Notes under the pieces: model-generated
Told to the model about the DNA's origin: nothing
Database searches by the model: none
Seen by the model: only the letters and a program-made list of their open reading frames with translations
Translations under genes and position numbers: made by a program
Shown: one piece after another, positions 54,458-62,000 of the stretch
Position numbering within the stretch: the first letter of the stretch is position 1
How the letters are laid out: each line of letters starts with the position of its first letter
Assembly (NCBI GenBank): GCA_934446565.1
Contig: CAKSEO010000002.1
Coordinates: 32,102 to 96,101 of the forward strand
DNA length: 64,000 nucleotides
Reading direction: 5' to 3'
Origin: an uncultured Oscillospiraceae bacterium
GTDB lineage: Bacteria; Bacillota; Clostridia; Oscillospirales; Ruminococcaceae

Positions 54458-55492
54458 TTACTTATCTTCCGGAACGGGAGCAGAGCCCAGCAGAGTCTGG
54501 TCAAATTCAAGGAGCATGACGTTTATTTCGTCAACGTCAAAAATTTTGTGTTCAATGTAATATGAAACGATAAGGTCGCCCTTGTCGCAGCGTGAAAGCG
54601 TGTATCCGGCATAGGAAAGCAGGTCGTTGGTTTCCTCCAGCGACAGTTTCAGTGCGACTGCAAGCGCAAGTATGGTGTTTTTCTTCGGGTGGTAGCCGGA
54701 TCTGCGTATCTTCGAGAACACCTGCTTGCTGACGTTCGCCCTCATGTAGACCTCCGGGTCGGTCATTCCACGCTCGTCTATAAGCTGAAACAGCTTATCC
54801 GAAAAGGAAAAATCAGGTTTAGCAATATATTTCAATATTGATGCTACGTTTACAACAGCCGGAGCCAAATCAGCAAAAATGGCAGCTCCTTTTGGTTCAT
54901 ACGGTCTGGTGCTTGGCTTATTGAACCTTGCACGCTGTTTCTCCTCCTCGGACGGGTAGTGTTCCTCGGAATACTTGTCGTCAATATAGCTCTGAATGTC
55001 AAGTTTCAGCTTCTGGCTGACGTTGACGGCGCTTTTGTCGAACAGCACCAGATATACGTCCATGTCGTGATTTCTGAGATAATCCCTGATGGCTTTCTGC
55101 GCTATGGAAATCGCCTTTTCTTTCGGACAGCCGTAAGCCCCCGCTGAGATCAGCGGAAAAGCCACGGACTTGCACCCCTTTATTTCCGCAAGGTTCAGCG
55201 AGTTCTTATAGCAGGAGTAAAGCTGTTCTTCCTTCTCTTTACCGCCCTCGCGCCAGATGGGACCCACCGTGTGGATTATGTACTTGCACGGCATCTGGTA
55301 TCCGTGAGTTACACGCGCTTCGCCCACCGGACAGCCGCCGATTCTCTTGCATTCCTCCAGCAGCTTGGGACCAGCGGCTTTGTGAATCGCGCCGTCAACG
55401 CCACTGCCGCCTAGCAGGGAAGTGTTCGCAGCATTTACGACCGCGTCAGCTTCGACCTTTGTTATATCGTTCCTTATCATAATGAAAGGCAT
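54458..55492 (-). CDS. Macrodomain protein with C-terminal HTH-like domain
   Basis: 344 residues. The first ~170 form a macrodomain: DITKVEADAVVNAANTSLLGGSGVDGAIHKAAG (ADP-ribose-binding Asn and Gly-rich loop), GYQMPCKYIIHTVGP and PLISAGAYGCPK. These hydrolyse or bind ADP-ribose adducts. The second part (about 235-344) resembles an XRE-type helix-turn-helix: LIDERGMTDPEVYMRANVSKQVFSKIRRSGYHPKKNTILALAVALKLSLEETNDLL. So the protein may couple ADP-ribose chemistry to DNA binding. AAGGAG precedes the ATG, and promoter TTTACA-17-TATACT lies at 55524-55552. Confidence 0.85.
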   Translation of the reverse strand: MPFIMIRNDITKVEADAVVNAANTSLLGGSGVDGAIHKAAGPKLLEECKRIGGCPVGEARVTHGYQMPCKYIIHTVGPIWREGGKEKEEQLYSCYKNSLNLAEIKGCKSVAFPLISAGAYGCPKEKAISIAQKAIRDYLRNHDMDVYLVLFDKSAVNVSQKLKLDIQSYIDDKYSEEHYPSEEEKQRARFNKPSTRPYEPKGAAIFADLAPAVVNVASILKYIAKPDFSFSDKLFQLIDERGMTDPEVYMRANVSKQVFSKIRRSGYHPKKNTILALAVALKLSLEETNDLLSYAGYTLSRCDKGDLIVSYYIEHKIFDVDEINVMLLEFDQTLLGSAPVPEDK

Positions 55493-55523
55493 ATTACATC
55501 GCTCCTTGTTTGTAATTAATTAC

Positions 55524-55552
55524 AGTATAACACAAGTTCCGCGTTTTGTAAA
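55524..55552 (-). promoter_or_regulatory. Promoter of the macrodomain-vWA genes
   Basis: On the minus strand TTTACA (55547-55552), a 17-base spacer, TATACT (55524-55529) with TGT before it. It abuts the stop codon of paralogue 3. Confidence 0.75.
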
Positions 55553-55855
55553 TCACTTTTCCGACCCTTTTTTGCGCTTCTGTATCAGGCTCTCGATGAA
55601 TTTCAGCGCATAACCGCCCGCACGGACTATCTCGGCGCGCTTTCTGCGGTCTTTTTCCTGCTCGGCAAGATCGGCGACATATTCCGCACGGTAAAGCTTC
55701 ATCGGGCAGTCTATCTTGTCGCCGTGGTAGTGGTCGTAGAGCTTCATCATAGCCTCGGCGCCGAGCAGTTCATAAAGTTCAAAGTACCTGTCGGTAAGCG
55801 CCTTTTCTTCATTCTCCTCCGGGAAAATTGCTTCAAAATCGTTTGAATTGTTCAT
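55553..55855 (-). CDS. Mor-like small regulator, paralogue 3
   Basis: 100 residues. The core LLGAEAMMKLYDHYHGDKI plus DCPMKLYRAEYVADLAEQEKDRRKRAEIVRAGGYALKFIESLIQ is nearly the same as in paralogues 1 and 2, but the N-terminal ~30 residues differ (MNNSNDFEAIFPEENEEKA). It starts two bases after the phosphatase stop, with a GGGGG-like site inside that gene, so the two are translationally linked. Confidence 0.65.
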   Translation of the reverse strand: MNNSNDFEAIFPEENEEKALTDRYFELYELLGAEAMMKLYDHYHGDKIDCPMKLYRAEYVADLAEQEKDRRKRAEIVRAGGYALKFIESLIQKRKKGSEK

Positions 55856-55857
55856 AA

Positions 55858-56640
55858 TTACGCCCCCATAGTGATAATACCGTGCTTTCTGGAACGAATG
55901 ACCGCTGGCTTAACTTCTTCGTCGGAATAGAAGCACTTTTTGTCCTCAAGCCTGATACAGGCAAGTCTGCCGCCCTGCGCACCGAGTATCTGATGGTTCA
56001 GCGAATTTGGGATAACGGCACAGCCGCAGTCGATGCCGATAAGATTTCCCTTGAAAATGACTTTCATGGGAGAACGCTCCATGAGCATACCGGTCATAGT
56101 GTGACCGAAAACGTAATTCGTGACGGTCCTGCGCATGAAGTCGAGCGCCTCCCTCGACCACACGGCGAACTCTGCTTCCGAACTGTACATCTTCTTATAT
56201 CTGCCGTATAATTCCCGGTCAGCCGCGTGGACAAGCCTGTATTTCTCTGAATCCACGTCAACGTCAATGTTCAGCGGCAGGGATTTCAGAAAGTCCACGA
56301 TATCGCTCCTGATTTTCTTAGGCAGGCTCTGGAAAGCGGCGAAAGTAAGCAGACCGCCGTTGCGATACCATAGTTCCATGCTGTCGATTGTGCTGCGTCT
56401 GATTCCGTCGTAAGGCTCGCCGAGCGCGTTAAGCATCATGAATTCGTGGTTGCCGAGGAGCATTTCTGCGTTCGGCATATCCATAACGCGCTTCAGAATC
56501 TCTATCCCGCAGAATCCTCTGTCGATGACGTCACCGAGGATATACAGCCTGTCATCGGGCTGGAGATTAATCTTTTCGAGAATAGCCTCGAAGCAGTCGA
56601 GATGACCGTGAACGTCCGAAATAACGTAAGTGAATCCCAT
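55858..56640 (-). CDS. PP2A-like serine/threonine phosphatase family protein
   Basis: 260 residues of the calcineurin-like metallophosphatase superfamily. Metal motifs in order: VISDVHGHLDCF (D-x-H), ILGDVIDRGFCGIEILKR (G-D-x-x-D-R-G), LLGNHEFMML (G-N-H-E), and FGHTMTG with the later His. Bacterial relatives dephosphorylate proteins or cleave diadenosine tetraphosphate; which applies is unknown. AAAGGAG precedes the ATG. It is first in an operon with Mor-like paralogue 3, upstream of macrodomain and vWA genes. Confidence 0.88.
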   Translation of the reverse strand: MGFTYVISDVHGHLDCFEAILEKINLQPDDRLYILGDVIDRGFCGIEILKRVMDMPNAEMLLGNHEFMMLNALGEPYDGIRRSTIDSMELWYRNGGLLTFAAFQSLPKKIRSDIVDFLKSLPLNIDVDVDSEKYRLVHAADRELYGRYKKMYSSEAEFAVWSREALDFMRRTVTNYVFGHTMTGMLMERSPMKVIFKGNLIGIDCGCAVIPNSLNHQILGAQGGRLACIRLEDKKCFYSDEEVKPAVIRSRKHGIITMGA

Positions 56641-56680
56641 AAAGTACTCCTTTCACAATGCCTGTTTCCTCCGTGATTTT

Positions 56681-56686
56681 AGTATA
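56681..56686 (-). promoter_or_regulatory. Extended -10 of the phosphatase gene
   Basis: On the minus strand TATACT preceded by TGG, an extended -10; the -35 is poor. Confidence 0.5.
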
Positions 56687-56739
56687 CCACAAACATCGCT
56701 ATGAAAGGTAATCCGCTAATTGACCTATGAAAAAATGAA

Positions 56740-56766
56740 AAACTCCCGCCGGAAAGGGCAGGAGAA
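56740..56766 (-). terminator. Orphan minus-strand terminator
   Basis: CTCCCGCC (56743-56750) pairs imperfectly with GGGCAGGAG (56756-56764); on the minus strand TTTTTCATTTTTTC follows. The only minus-strand unit upstream of it is the peptide gene at 57082-57150, whose transcript it could end. Confidence 0.5.
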
Positions 56767-56785
56767 AACAGGTTCATATTCGCAC

Positions 56786-56814
56786 TTGACAAATCTTACG
56801 GAGTGTGCTACTAT
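56786..56814 (+). promoter_or_regulatory. Promoter of the Cys-rich small protein
   Basis: TTGACA (56786-56791), a 17-base spacer and TACTAT (56809-56814) preceded by TGC. Confidence 0.7.
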
Positions 56815-56852
56815 ATAATCTTACCTCACAGCCAATGCAGAAAGGAATAGCC

Positions 56853-57080
56853 ATGAGCAGAAGCAGAGCATTCACAAGATATCAGAGGAGAGCGCATATC
56901 AGCCGCAAGAAACGTATCATCGCCGGGGAAAATATCTGGTACTACAAATTCGAGGGACAGCTCAGCAAGGGGAAGATACACTGCTCCTGCCCGATGTGCC
57001 GGGTCAAGTCCTGCGACTGCAAACAGGCGAGGGATATACGCAGAATGGATTCGATGGATTATTCGATGAGAGCGGCATAA
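56853..57080 (+). CDS. Basic Cys-rich small protein, unknown function
   Basis: 75 residues. A very basic N-terminus (MSRSRAFTRYQRRAHISRKKR) leads to an aromatic WYYKFEGQLSKGKIH segment and a cysteine cluster HCSCPMCRVKSCDCK, then a charged tail. The CSCPMC motif recurs in short uncharacterised bacterial proteins, and nucleic-acid binding is a guess from charge. AGAAAGGA precedes the ATG at 56853. A peptide gene on the other strand ends two bases beyond its stop. Confidence 0.7.
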   Translation: MSRSRAFTRYQRRAHISRKKRIIAGENIWYYKFEGQLSKGKIHCSCPMCRVKSCDCKQARDIRRMDSMDYSMRAA

Positions 57081-57081
57081 A

Positions 57082-57150
57082 TCAGCCTATCAACATGACG
57101 AAAAGAACGTTCAGTGCGATAACGCCGGAACCGCAGACCAGTATTTTCAT
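57082..57150 (-). CDS. 22-residue hydrophobic peptide
   Basis: MKILVCGSGVIALNVLFVMLIG, split as a two-residue basic start and one membrane-spanning stretch. GGAGG lies seven bases before the ATG, and a full-consensus promoter lies 37-65 bases upstream, so expression is likely despite the size. The transcript would continue antisense across the Cys-rich gene at 56853-57080 to the orphan terminator at 56740. Size, hydrophobicity and antisense layout resemble type I toxin peptides, but I recognise no family. Confidence 0.55.
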   Translation of the reverse strand: MKILVCGSGVIALNVLFVMLIG

Positions 57151-57186
57151 TGCGATACCTCCAATTAGTTTAATCTAACAGAAACA

Positions 57187-57215
57187 ATTATAGCACCGTT
57201 TATCGGATTTGTCAA
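57187..57215 (-). promoter_or_regulatory. Consensus promoter for the hydrophobic peptide
   Basis: On the minus strand TTGACA (57210-57215), a 17-base spacer and TATAAT (57187-57192) preceded by TGC, a perfect match with an extended -10. Confidence 0.85.
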
Positions 57216-57253
57216 CACGGGTCAGCGGAAACAAACAATGTTTCCGAATATCC

Positions 57254-57300
57254 TTGACAACCAGTTCTTTTGGTGATACAATAAAGTAGCTAACGCTAAC
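57254..57300 (+). promoter_or_regulatory. Promoter and GCTAAC repeats of the ATC-hydrolase-like gene
   Basis: TTGACA (57254-57259) and TACAAT (57277-57282) with a 17-base spacer. Directly downstream GCTAAC occurs twice in tandem (57289-57300), a possible operator. The complementary core TAGCGTTAG recurs at 58787-58795. Confidence 0.75.
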
Positions 57301-57320
57301 TCGGTTAAAGGAGTATCACA

Positions 57321-57917
57321 ATGAGTAAGAAATACGACCCGGAAAAGATGATAGCCAAAAGCAGATTCCGCGACTATTATGCGACATGGGAGCCTAACAA
57401 CAGGCTCCACCTGATAAGCAGAATGTCGCAGCTTCTCAAGGAAAACAGTGAATATGCCGACGCTAAGAACTACTCGCATTTGTGCAACCTGATTACGGCG
57501 CTCGCAATGGAGCAGGTCCTCGAGGAAAGCGGAAAACCCCGCAGGGAAGCGCAGGAAACCGTAGCGAATGCAATGTACGACTTTCTGAGACCGATGGTGC
57601 CGAAAATGCAGAAGCTTGCAAGCCTCGGCTGCTTCGTGAGGATACTGAAAATCACCATGCCGATAAAGTTCGGGAACACCGTCGGGCACGGCTGGGAAGT
57701 GGAATTTCCGAAGTGCCCCGGGGACACCTACTCACTGATTACCCACAGGTGCATCTACCACGATATTTTCAGCAAGTACGGAATGCCGGAGTTTACTGCC
57801 GTGTTCTGTCAGGTTGACGACATGATGTACAGCGAGCTTCCCCGTGCGGAATTTATATACACCCAGCAGATAGGCAGGGGAGGGGATATGTGCGATTATT
57901 CTTTCAGGAAGAGATAA
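57321..57917 (+). CDS. ATC-hydrolase-family protein (PF14196-like)
   Basis: 198 residues resembling the L-2-amino-thiazoline-4-carboxylate hydrolase family. The C-terminal half carries its typical block: THRCIYHDIFSKYGMPEFTAVFCQVDDMMYSELPRAEFIYTQQIGRGGDMCDYSF, with conserved Cys, His and Asp. Most relatives are not characterised and probably act on other substrates. AAAGGAG precedes the ATG. It is monocistronic in the island behind its own strong promoter with possible operator repeats. Confidence 0.7.
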   Translation: MSKKYDPEKMIAKSRFRDYYATWEPNNRLHLISRMSQLLKENSEYADAKNYSHLCNLITALAMEQVLEESGKPRREAQETVANAMYDFLRPMVPKMQKLASLGCFVRILKITMPIKFGNTVGHGWEVEFPKCPGDTYSLITHRCIYHDIFSKYGMPEFTAVFCQVDDMMYSELPRAEFIYTQQIGRGGDMCDYSFRKR

Positions 57918-57934
57918 TTAATTCAGCAATCGCT

Positions 57935-57963
57935 TGCAAAGTACTTTCAAAAGTGGTATAATA
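57935..57963 (+). promoter_or_regulatory. Promoter of the decayed toxin-antitoxin pair
   Basis: TTGCAA (57935-57940), a 17-base spacer, TATAAT (57958-57963). It reads straight into the truncated DUF4258 fragment. Confidence 0.75.
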
Positions 57964-58008
57964 GTAGTAAACTGAACACGCACGAATAAGACTGACAGGG
58001 TGCAGATT

Positions 58009-58104
58009 ATGGTTAGCCATGACGATGAATTTATCTATCTTATAACCGCATACTATCCGGATGAGCAGCAGTGGAGCAATGATTTCAGGACAAGGAGGAA
58101 ATGA
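58009..58104 (+). pseudogene. C-terminal fragment of a DUF4258 toxin-like gene
   Basis: 31 residues, MVSHDDEFIYLITAYYPDEQ and so on to FRTRRK, equal to the usual C-terminal end of DUF4258 proteins (…YLITAYYPD..W..DF.TRK). The N-terminal two thirds, including the conserved His region, are missing; upstream in-frame sequence is short and stops at 57973-57975. The gene runs directly into a YgiT-type zinc-finger gene, its normal partner. Inference: a deletion removed the toxin core while leaving promoter and antitoxin. Confidence 0.65.
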
Positions 58105-58106
58105 GC

Positions 58107-58334
58107 ATGATTTGTATTAATTGCGGTGCAAAGGCTGAGAAAGGTTTTACCACAAATGTAACAGATTTAGGCGGTTGTCTTGTTATAGTAAGAAATGTCC
58201 CGTGCTATAAATGCTCGGAATGTAATGAGATCATTTATTCCGGAGATGTGGTACAAAAACTCGAAGAGATAGTTGACCACGCTAAGAAACTGATGCAGGA
58301 GATTTCAATTATTGACTTTTCAAAGGTTGCGTGA
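58107..58334 (+). CDS. YgiT-type zinc-finger protein (antitoxin-like)
   Basis: 75 residues: MICINCGAKAEKGFTTNVTDLGG, then VPCYKCSECNEIIYSGDVVQKLEEIV. Two CxxC pairs form the MqsA/YgiT zinc domain. Full antitoxins usually add a DNA-binding domain, which is absent in this short form, as in DUF4258-linked versions. The ATG at 58107 has GGAGG at 58094-58098 with normal spacing; the ATG at 58101 is too close. Confidence 0.8.
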   Translation: MICINCGAKAEKGFTTNVTDLGGCLVIVRNVPCYKCSECNEIIYSGDVVQKLEEIVDHAKKLMQEISIIDFSKVA

Positions 58335-58337
58335 TAA

Positions 58338-58448
58338 TGTGACCATTTTATTGCTGGTGAACCCGCTCCACAAGCGGCTTTAAGCGCGTTTACTCAAAAT
58401 GCTAAATTCGGCGAACTGCTGAACCACTATCAGAGCTGCATTAAATAA
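58338..58448 (+). pseudogene. Short 3' gene remnant
   Basis: An open frame without a start, reading FIAGEPAPQAALSAFTQNAK and ending LLNHYQSCIK, stops at 58446 just before a strong hairpin. It looks like the tail of a lost gene. Family unknown. Confidence 0.35.
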
Positions 58449-58452
58449 AACG

Positions 58453-58490
58453 TCAGCGGAGTATCGGGCACAGGTCGGATACTCCGCTGA
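58453..58490. terminator. Strong hairpin after the remnant
   Basis: TCAGCGGAGTATC (58453-58465) pairs perfectly with GATACTCCGCTGA (58478-58490). T-rich sequence follows on the minus strand (CGTTTTATTT). Confidence 0.7.
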
Positions 58491-58679
58491 AATCACTTAT
58501 AATACTTGTCAGGAGTGATTGATGAAATAATTTTGACGATATTTGACTACTCGGCAGTATTGCTGCAAGGAATGACTGTGTATCGGCAATGGTGATAATA
58601 ATAGCAATCACTGCACTGATGCAGAGCGCATTTTTATCGGAAAGGAACATTGTCACTGCGAACAGCACAGCGTCCAGAA
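58491..58679. other. Island spacer, no supported gene
   Basis: A minus-strand frame here reads a hydrophobic stretch (LDAVLFAVTMFLSDKNALC...VIAIIITIADTQ) but has no ribosome site, and its start overlaps the recombinase remnant. It may be the rest of a decayed membrane-protein gene. Confidence 0.3.
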
Positions 58680-58792
58680 TATTCGGAATAAAAGGGACTT
58701 TTTTCCTTCTGTCTTTCTGGAAAAAGAAACTGCCGGGCATGTCGTCCGGCAGTGTGTTATATGTTCCGGATGATTTTAACATTTACTAGCGT
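58680..58792 (-). pseudogene. 3' remnant of a second serine recombinase and its terminator
   Basis: Aligned with 47848-47950, this stretch repeats the end of the recombinase locus. On the minus strand it encodes NVKIIRNI and stop (58757-58783), compared with NVKIIWNI in the intact gene. The same CTGCCGG/CCGGCAG terminator (58730-58753), the AAAAAGTCC stretch and TTCCGAAT follow. Upstream codons diverge at once, so only the last eight codons and trailer remain. Confidence 0.7.
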
Positions 58793-58795
58793 TAG

Positions 58796-58815
58796 ATATA
58801 CACATTTGTGTATAT
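58796..58815. repeat. Short palindrome upstream of the giant gene
   Basis: ATATACACA, TT, TGTGTATAT: nine-base arms that match exactly, next to CTAGCGTTAG (58786-58795). It could be an operator or recombination site at the island edge. Confidence 0.45.
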
Positions 58816-58863
58816 TCAGTCGTGACAACGCTTTGAAACTAACAGGATATAATCGGATTTGTA

Positions 58864-58892
58864 TTGACATTTTTTGATCATAGTTGTATAAT
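58864..58892 (+). promoter_or_regulatory. Consensus promoter of the giant surface-protein gene
   Basis: TTGACA (58864-58869), a 17-base spacer and TATAAT (58887-58892). Confidence 0.88.
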
Positions 58893-58899
58893 TAAATGA

Positions 58900-59015
58900 G
58901 ACGTTTAAGTAATGTCCACTACAGTGTTTAACCATTCGTTTGTTTCACTATGGTTGGTATATAGTTTTCGCGTGTATGTTGTGGACGTATGCATTAAAGG
59001 ATCTGGAGGATTTAT
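58900..59015 (+). other. Structured 5' leader of about 115 bases
   Basis: ATGTCCACTACA (58912-58923) can pair with TGTTGTGGACGT (58977-58988), two mismatches in twelve. Inside, AACCAT and ATGGTT form a second helix. The ribosome site GGAGG follows outside the closing helix. I cannot match it to a known riboswitch. Confidence 0.4.
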
Positions 59016-62000
59016 ATGAAAAAGTTTATAGCTTTTACTATGGCGTTGATTATTTCTGTTTCGGGATTTAGCTCGATTGAAGCATTGGCAGATGTATATG
59101 ATCAGCCGTCTGTCAGCGTAATGGATGACCATGAAATTTATGGAACTGATTCATTCAGCAATATGCTGGCAAATGCTGTGTCGGGAGAGGAGCAGCGACA
59201 GCTCGAAGGCAGCGGATTTAAGGTGATGGCTGTAGATATAAGCGGCACAAACGCCACGGTTAAATACAGCGCTCTTGAAAGCTGTAAGATTATTGTGGCA
59301 ATTTACAACGACGATGGTTCGGAACTTGTTGCCACCGGTTCAGCAGAAGCCTCAGCAGATGAAACCGAAATTACTCTGGCAATTGACGCGGATAAGCTGC
59401 CGGAATATTTCTACCTGCGCGCTTTCATGGTTGACAGTGACACTTTACGCCCGAAAAGCGTGGAGTATTCGTCGCCCATGTATACAAAAGATATGCAGGA
59501 GCTGTTATCAAAGACGGTATCTGACTTCGACGAGGACAGGGTGCTTAATATTGACGACGATACCGACAACAACTTTGCCGTATACGCCGACAGCACCATA
59601 ATTATTGATCAGGACTTCGGCACAAACGATCTTACAGCAAACGAATCCAACAATGAATATACCTTCGAAAATCCAACTCCAGAAATGTATGACCTCAAGC
59701 CTGGTGACATCATATCGGCATTTTCCGATGATGAACTCTACATTATTAAAATAACCAGTTTATCGAGTATAAACGGAACTGTCACCGTTTATGGTGATGT
59801 TCCGGAAATGAGTGAAGCGTTTGATTTTGTGAAGATAGATTCGGCGGCTTCCAATGGCGACGTCGAAGCAAATACTGACGACTGTGATAATGCCGAGCTG
59901 ATAGAAATATCCGACAGTTCTGCTTCAGAAACGAGCGAGTATTACGAGCAGGATGTTCAGTATGGCGAACCGGAATCATCGTTCATCACTAACGATATAT
60001 CTGCGTCCGCCGATTTGAATAAGGAATTCAAATATTATTTCGGAACTGATAAGAAAAGCACTGACAAAACTGACAAGAAAAATCCTATCACCGGAAAACT
60101 CTGCGGAAATGCCAGCATCAAAATAGGCGGTCACATCAAGGCATTTATAACAAGAAAGCAGTCCTATATTGAAATCAGCGTGGATTACACAATAAACGCG
60201 TATGTAAAAGCGGAGGGAAAATACAGCCACGATTTCAAACTTGGTGAGATAGTTTTTCATCCTGCAATAGGAGTGTACATAAAAATAAAGCCGGTTTTAA
60301 AAGTAAGTGCCACGGTCGAACTTGAAGCAAACGTAACAATTAAAGGCATTATTGGCGTCAGAATGGGTTCCGACGGTTTTGAAAACCTGACGGACTGGCC
60401 AAAAGTAACATCAGATATCAAGATTGACGGCACCCTGTCCGTCGTTTTGAATTTCTCTCCAGAGCTGACGGTGATAGGTAAAAATATCGGTTACGCTAAA
60501 ATAGATGGAGAATTTGGCGGCAAAATCACCGGCAAATTGCTCTTTGCTGGAACAAGCAAATCTGAAAAACACTTATGCGACAAGTGCATAGAGGGAACCA
60601 TCAACCTTATTGCAAACATAAGCGCCTCCGGTAAGATACTTAATGATGAGGATCTGTCGTTTAAGGTAGAAATTCTTAATATAGACAAAAAGCTGTGGGA
60701 TTTTTATTACTCATTTGATAAAGGAAAAGGCGGATTCACGACCTGTCCTAATCGAATGGTAAAGGTTGATATGGCTGTTTATGGATATAATGGCACGAAG
60801 CTGACAAGACTTAAAGGCGCAGAGGTTGTAGTTGACCAGTTCCCGAAAAGCAAACCCGTAGAAGACAGTAAGGGACTGCTGTCGATTTACCTGCCGATTC
60901 GTAGTTACAAAGTAACAGTTTCCTGCGATGGATATGAAACCACGGAATTTAAAATGCCAGTCACCGGCGCTGAGACGTTCAGTTTTTCAATACAAAAGAC
61001 CAGGACAGCTAATAAAACAAACACCACCCGCACGGATGGAAAACAGACAAATGCTAAGCATGCTGTATACGATATCAAGTCTGTAAAAACACAAGAAGGT
61101 TCGACTATGCTTATAGCCAACGACGGCACGCTTATTATGGCGGGAAAAGGAGTTATGCATCTGAACAAGTCAGGGAACGGATATGTTGCTGAAAATCAAA
61201 GCTCCATTTCTACAATCGTTGCTGATAATGTTTTAACTAGTGCCGCAGATTCTTACCGCTACACATTAATAAAAGAGGATGGCACATTATATGGCTGGGG
61301 GCAATCAGGACAGCCATTTCATTTCTCATCAGATTGGAAAAGCAATATTTATGCAAACAAGATAATGAACAACGTCGCTTCTGCATGGTTCGTTAAGAAC
61401 TCACTTTGTGTACTTACACCAAATGGCGACCTATATATTGAAAATACAAATTCGGATGATAAGACGCAAGAAAACTTTTTGCAGAAGAGGTTTTCGAATG
61501 TCAAAAGCTATACGGCAAGCAGTGAAGTTTTTATAACATATGCATATATTGATTCAAATGACGACCTATATACCTGGGGTTACAATGCATATGGTTTGAT
61601 TGGAAACGGAAGTAAAGAAAACAGCGACACACCAGTAAAAATTATGAGCAATGTCAAGCAAGTCAGTCTCGGTAAAGATCACGGCGTAGCTGTGACAATC
61701 GATGGAAGCCTATTTATATGGGGCACCAACGTAAACGGGCAGCTCGGAAATGGAGAATCAGGAAGTTTAACTTTGCTTCATCCATATTTAAAGCCTGTCA
61801 AAATAATGGATAACGTTGAAAGCGCAATCGCAGACAACAATCTTACTTTTGCCTTGACTAAATCAGGAGAATTATACACATGGGGCAGCGATTACAATTT
61901 GCTTGGCGATGGAAACACGACCAAGACGACGCCAACAAAAATAATGGACAATGTTGTGTCGTTTGATGTCGGAATGTATGACGCCATTGCGCTGAAAAGT

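Noticed and set aside
58453..58782. 109-codon minus-strand hydrophobic frame
   Set aside because: No ribosome site; its first third overlaps the recombinase remnant in the wrong frame and its end is the terminator hairpin. At most a decayed gene.
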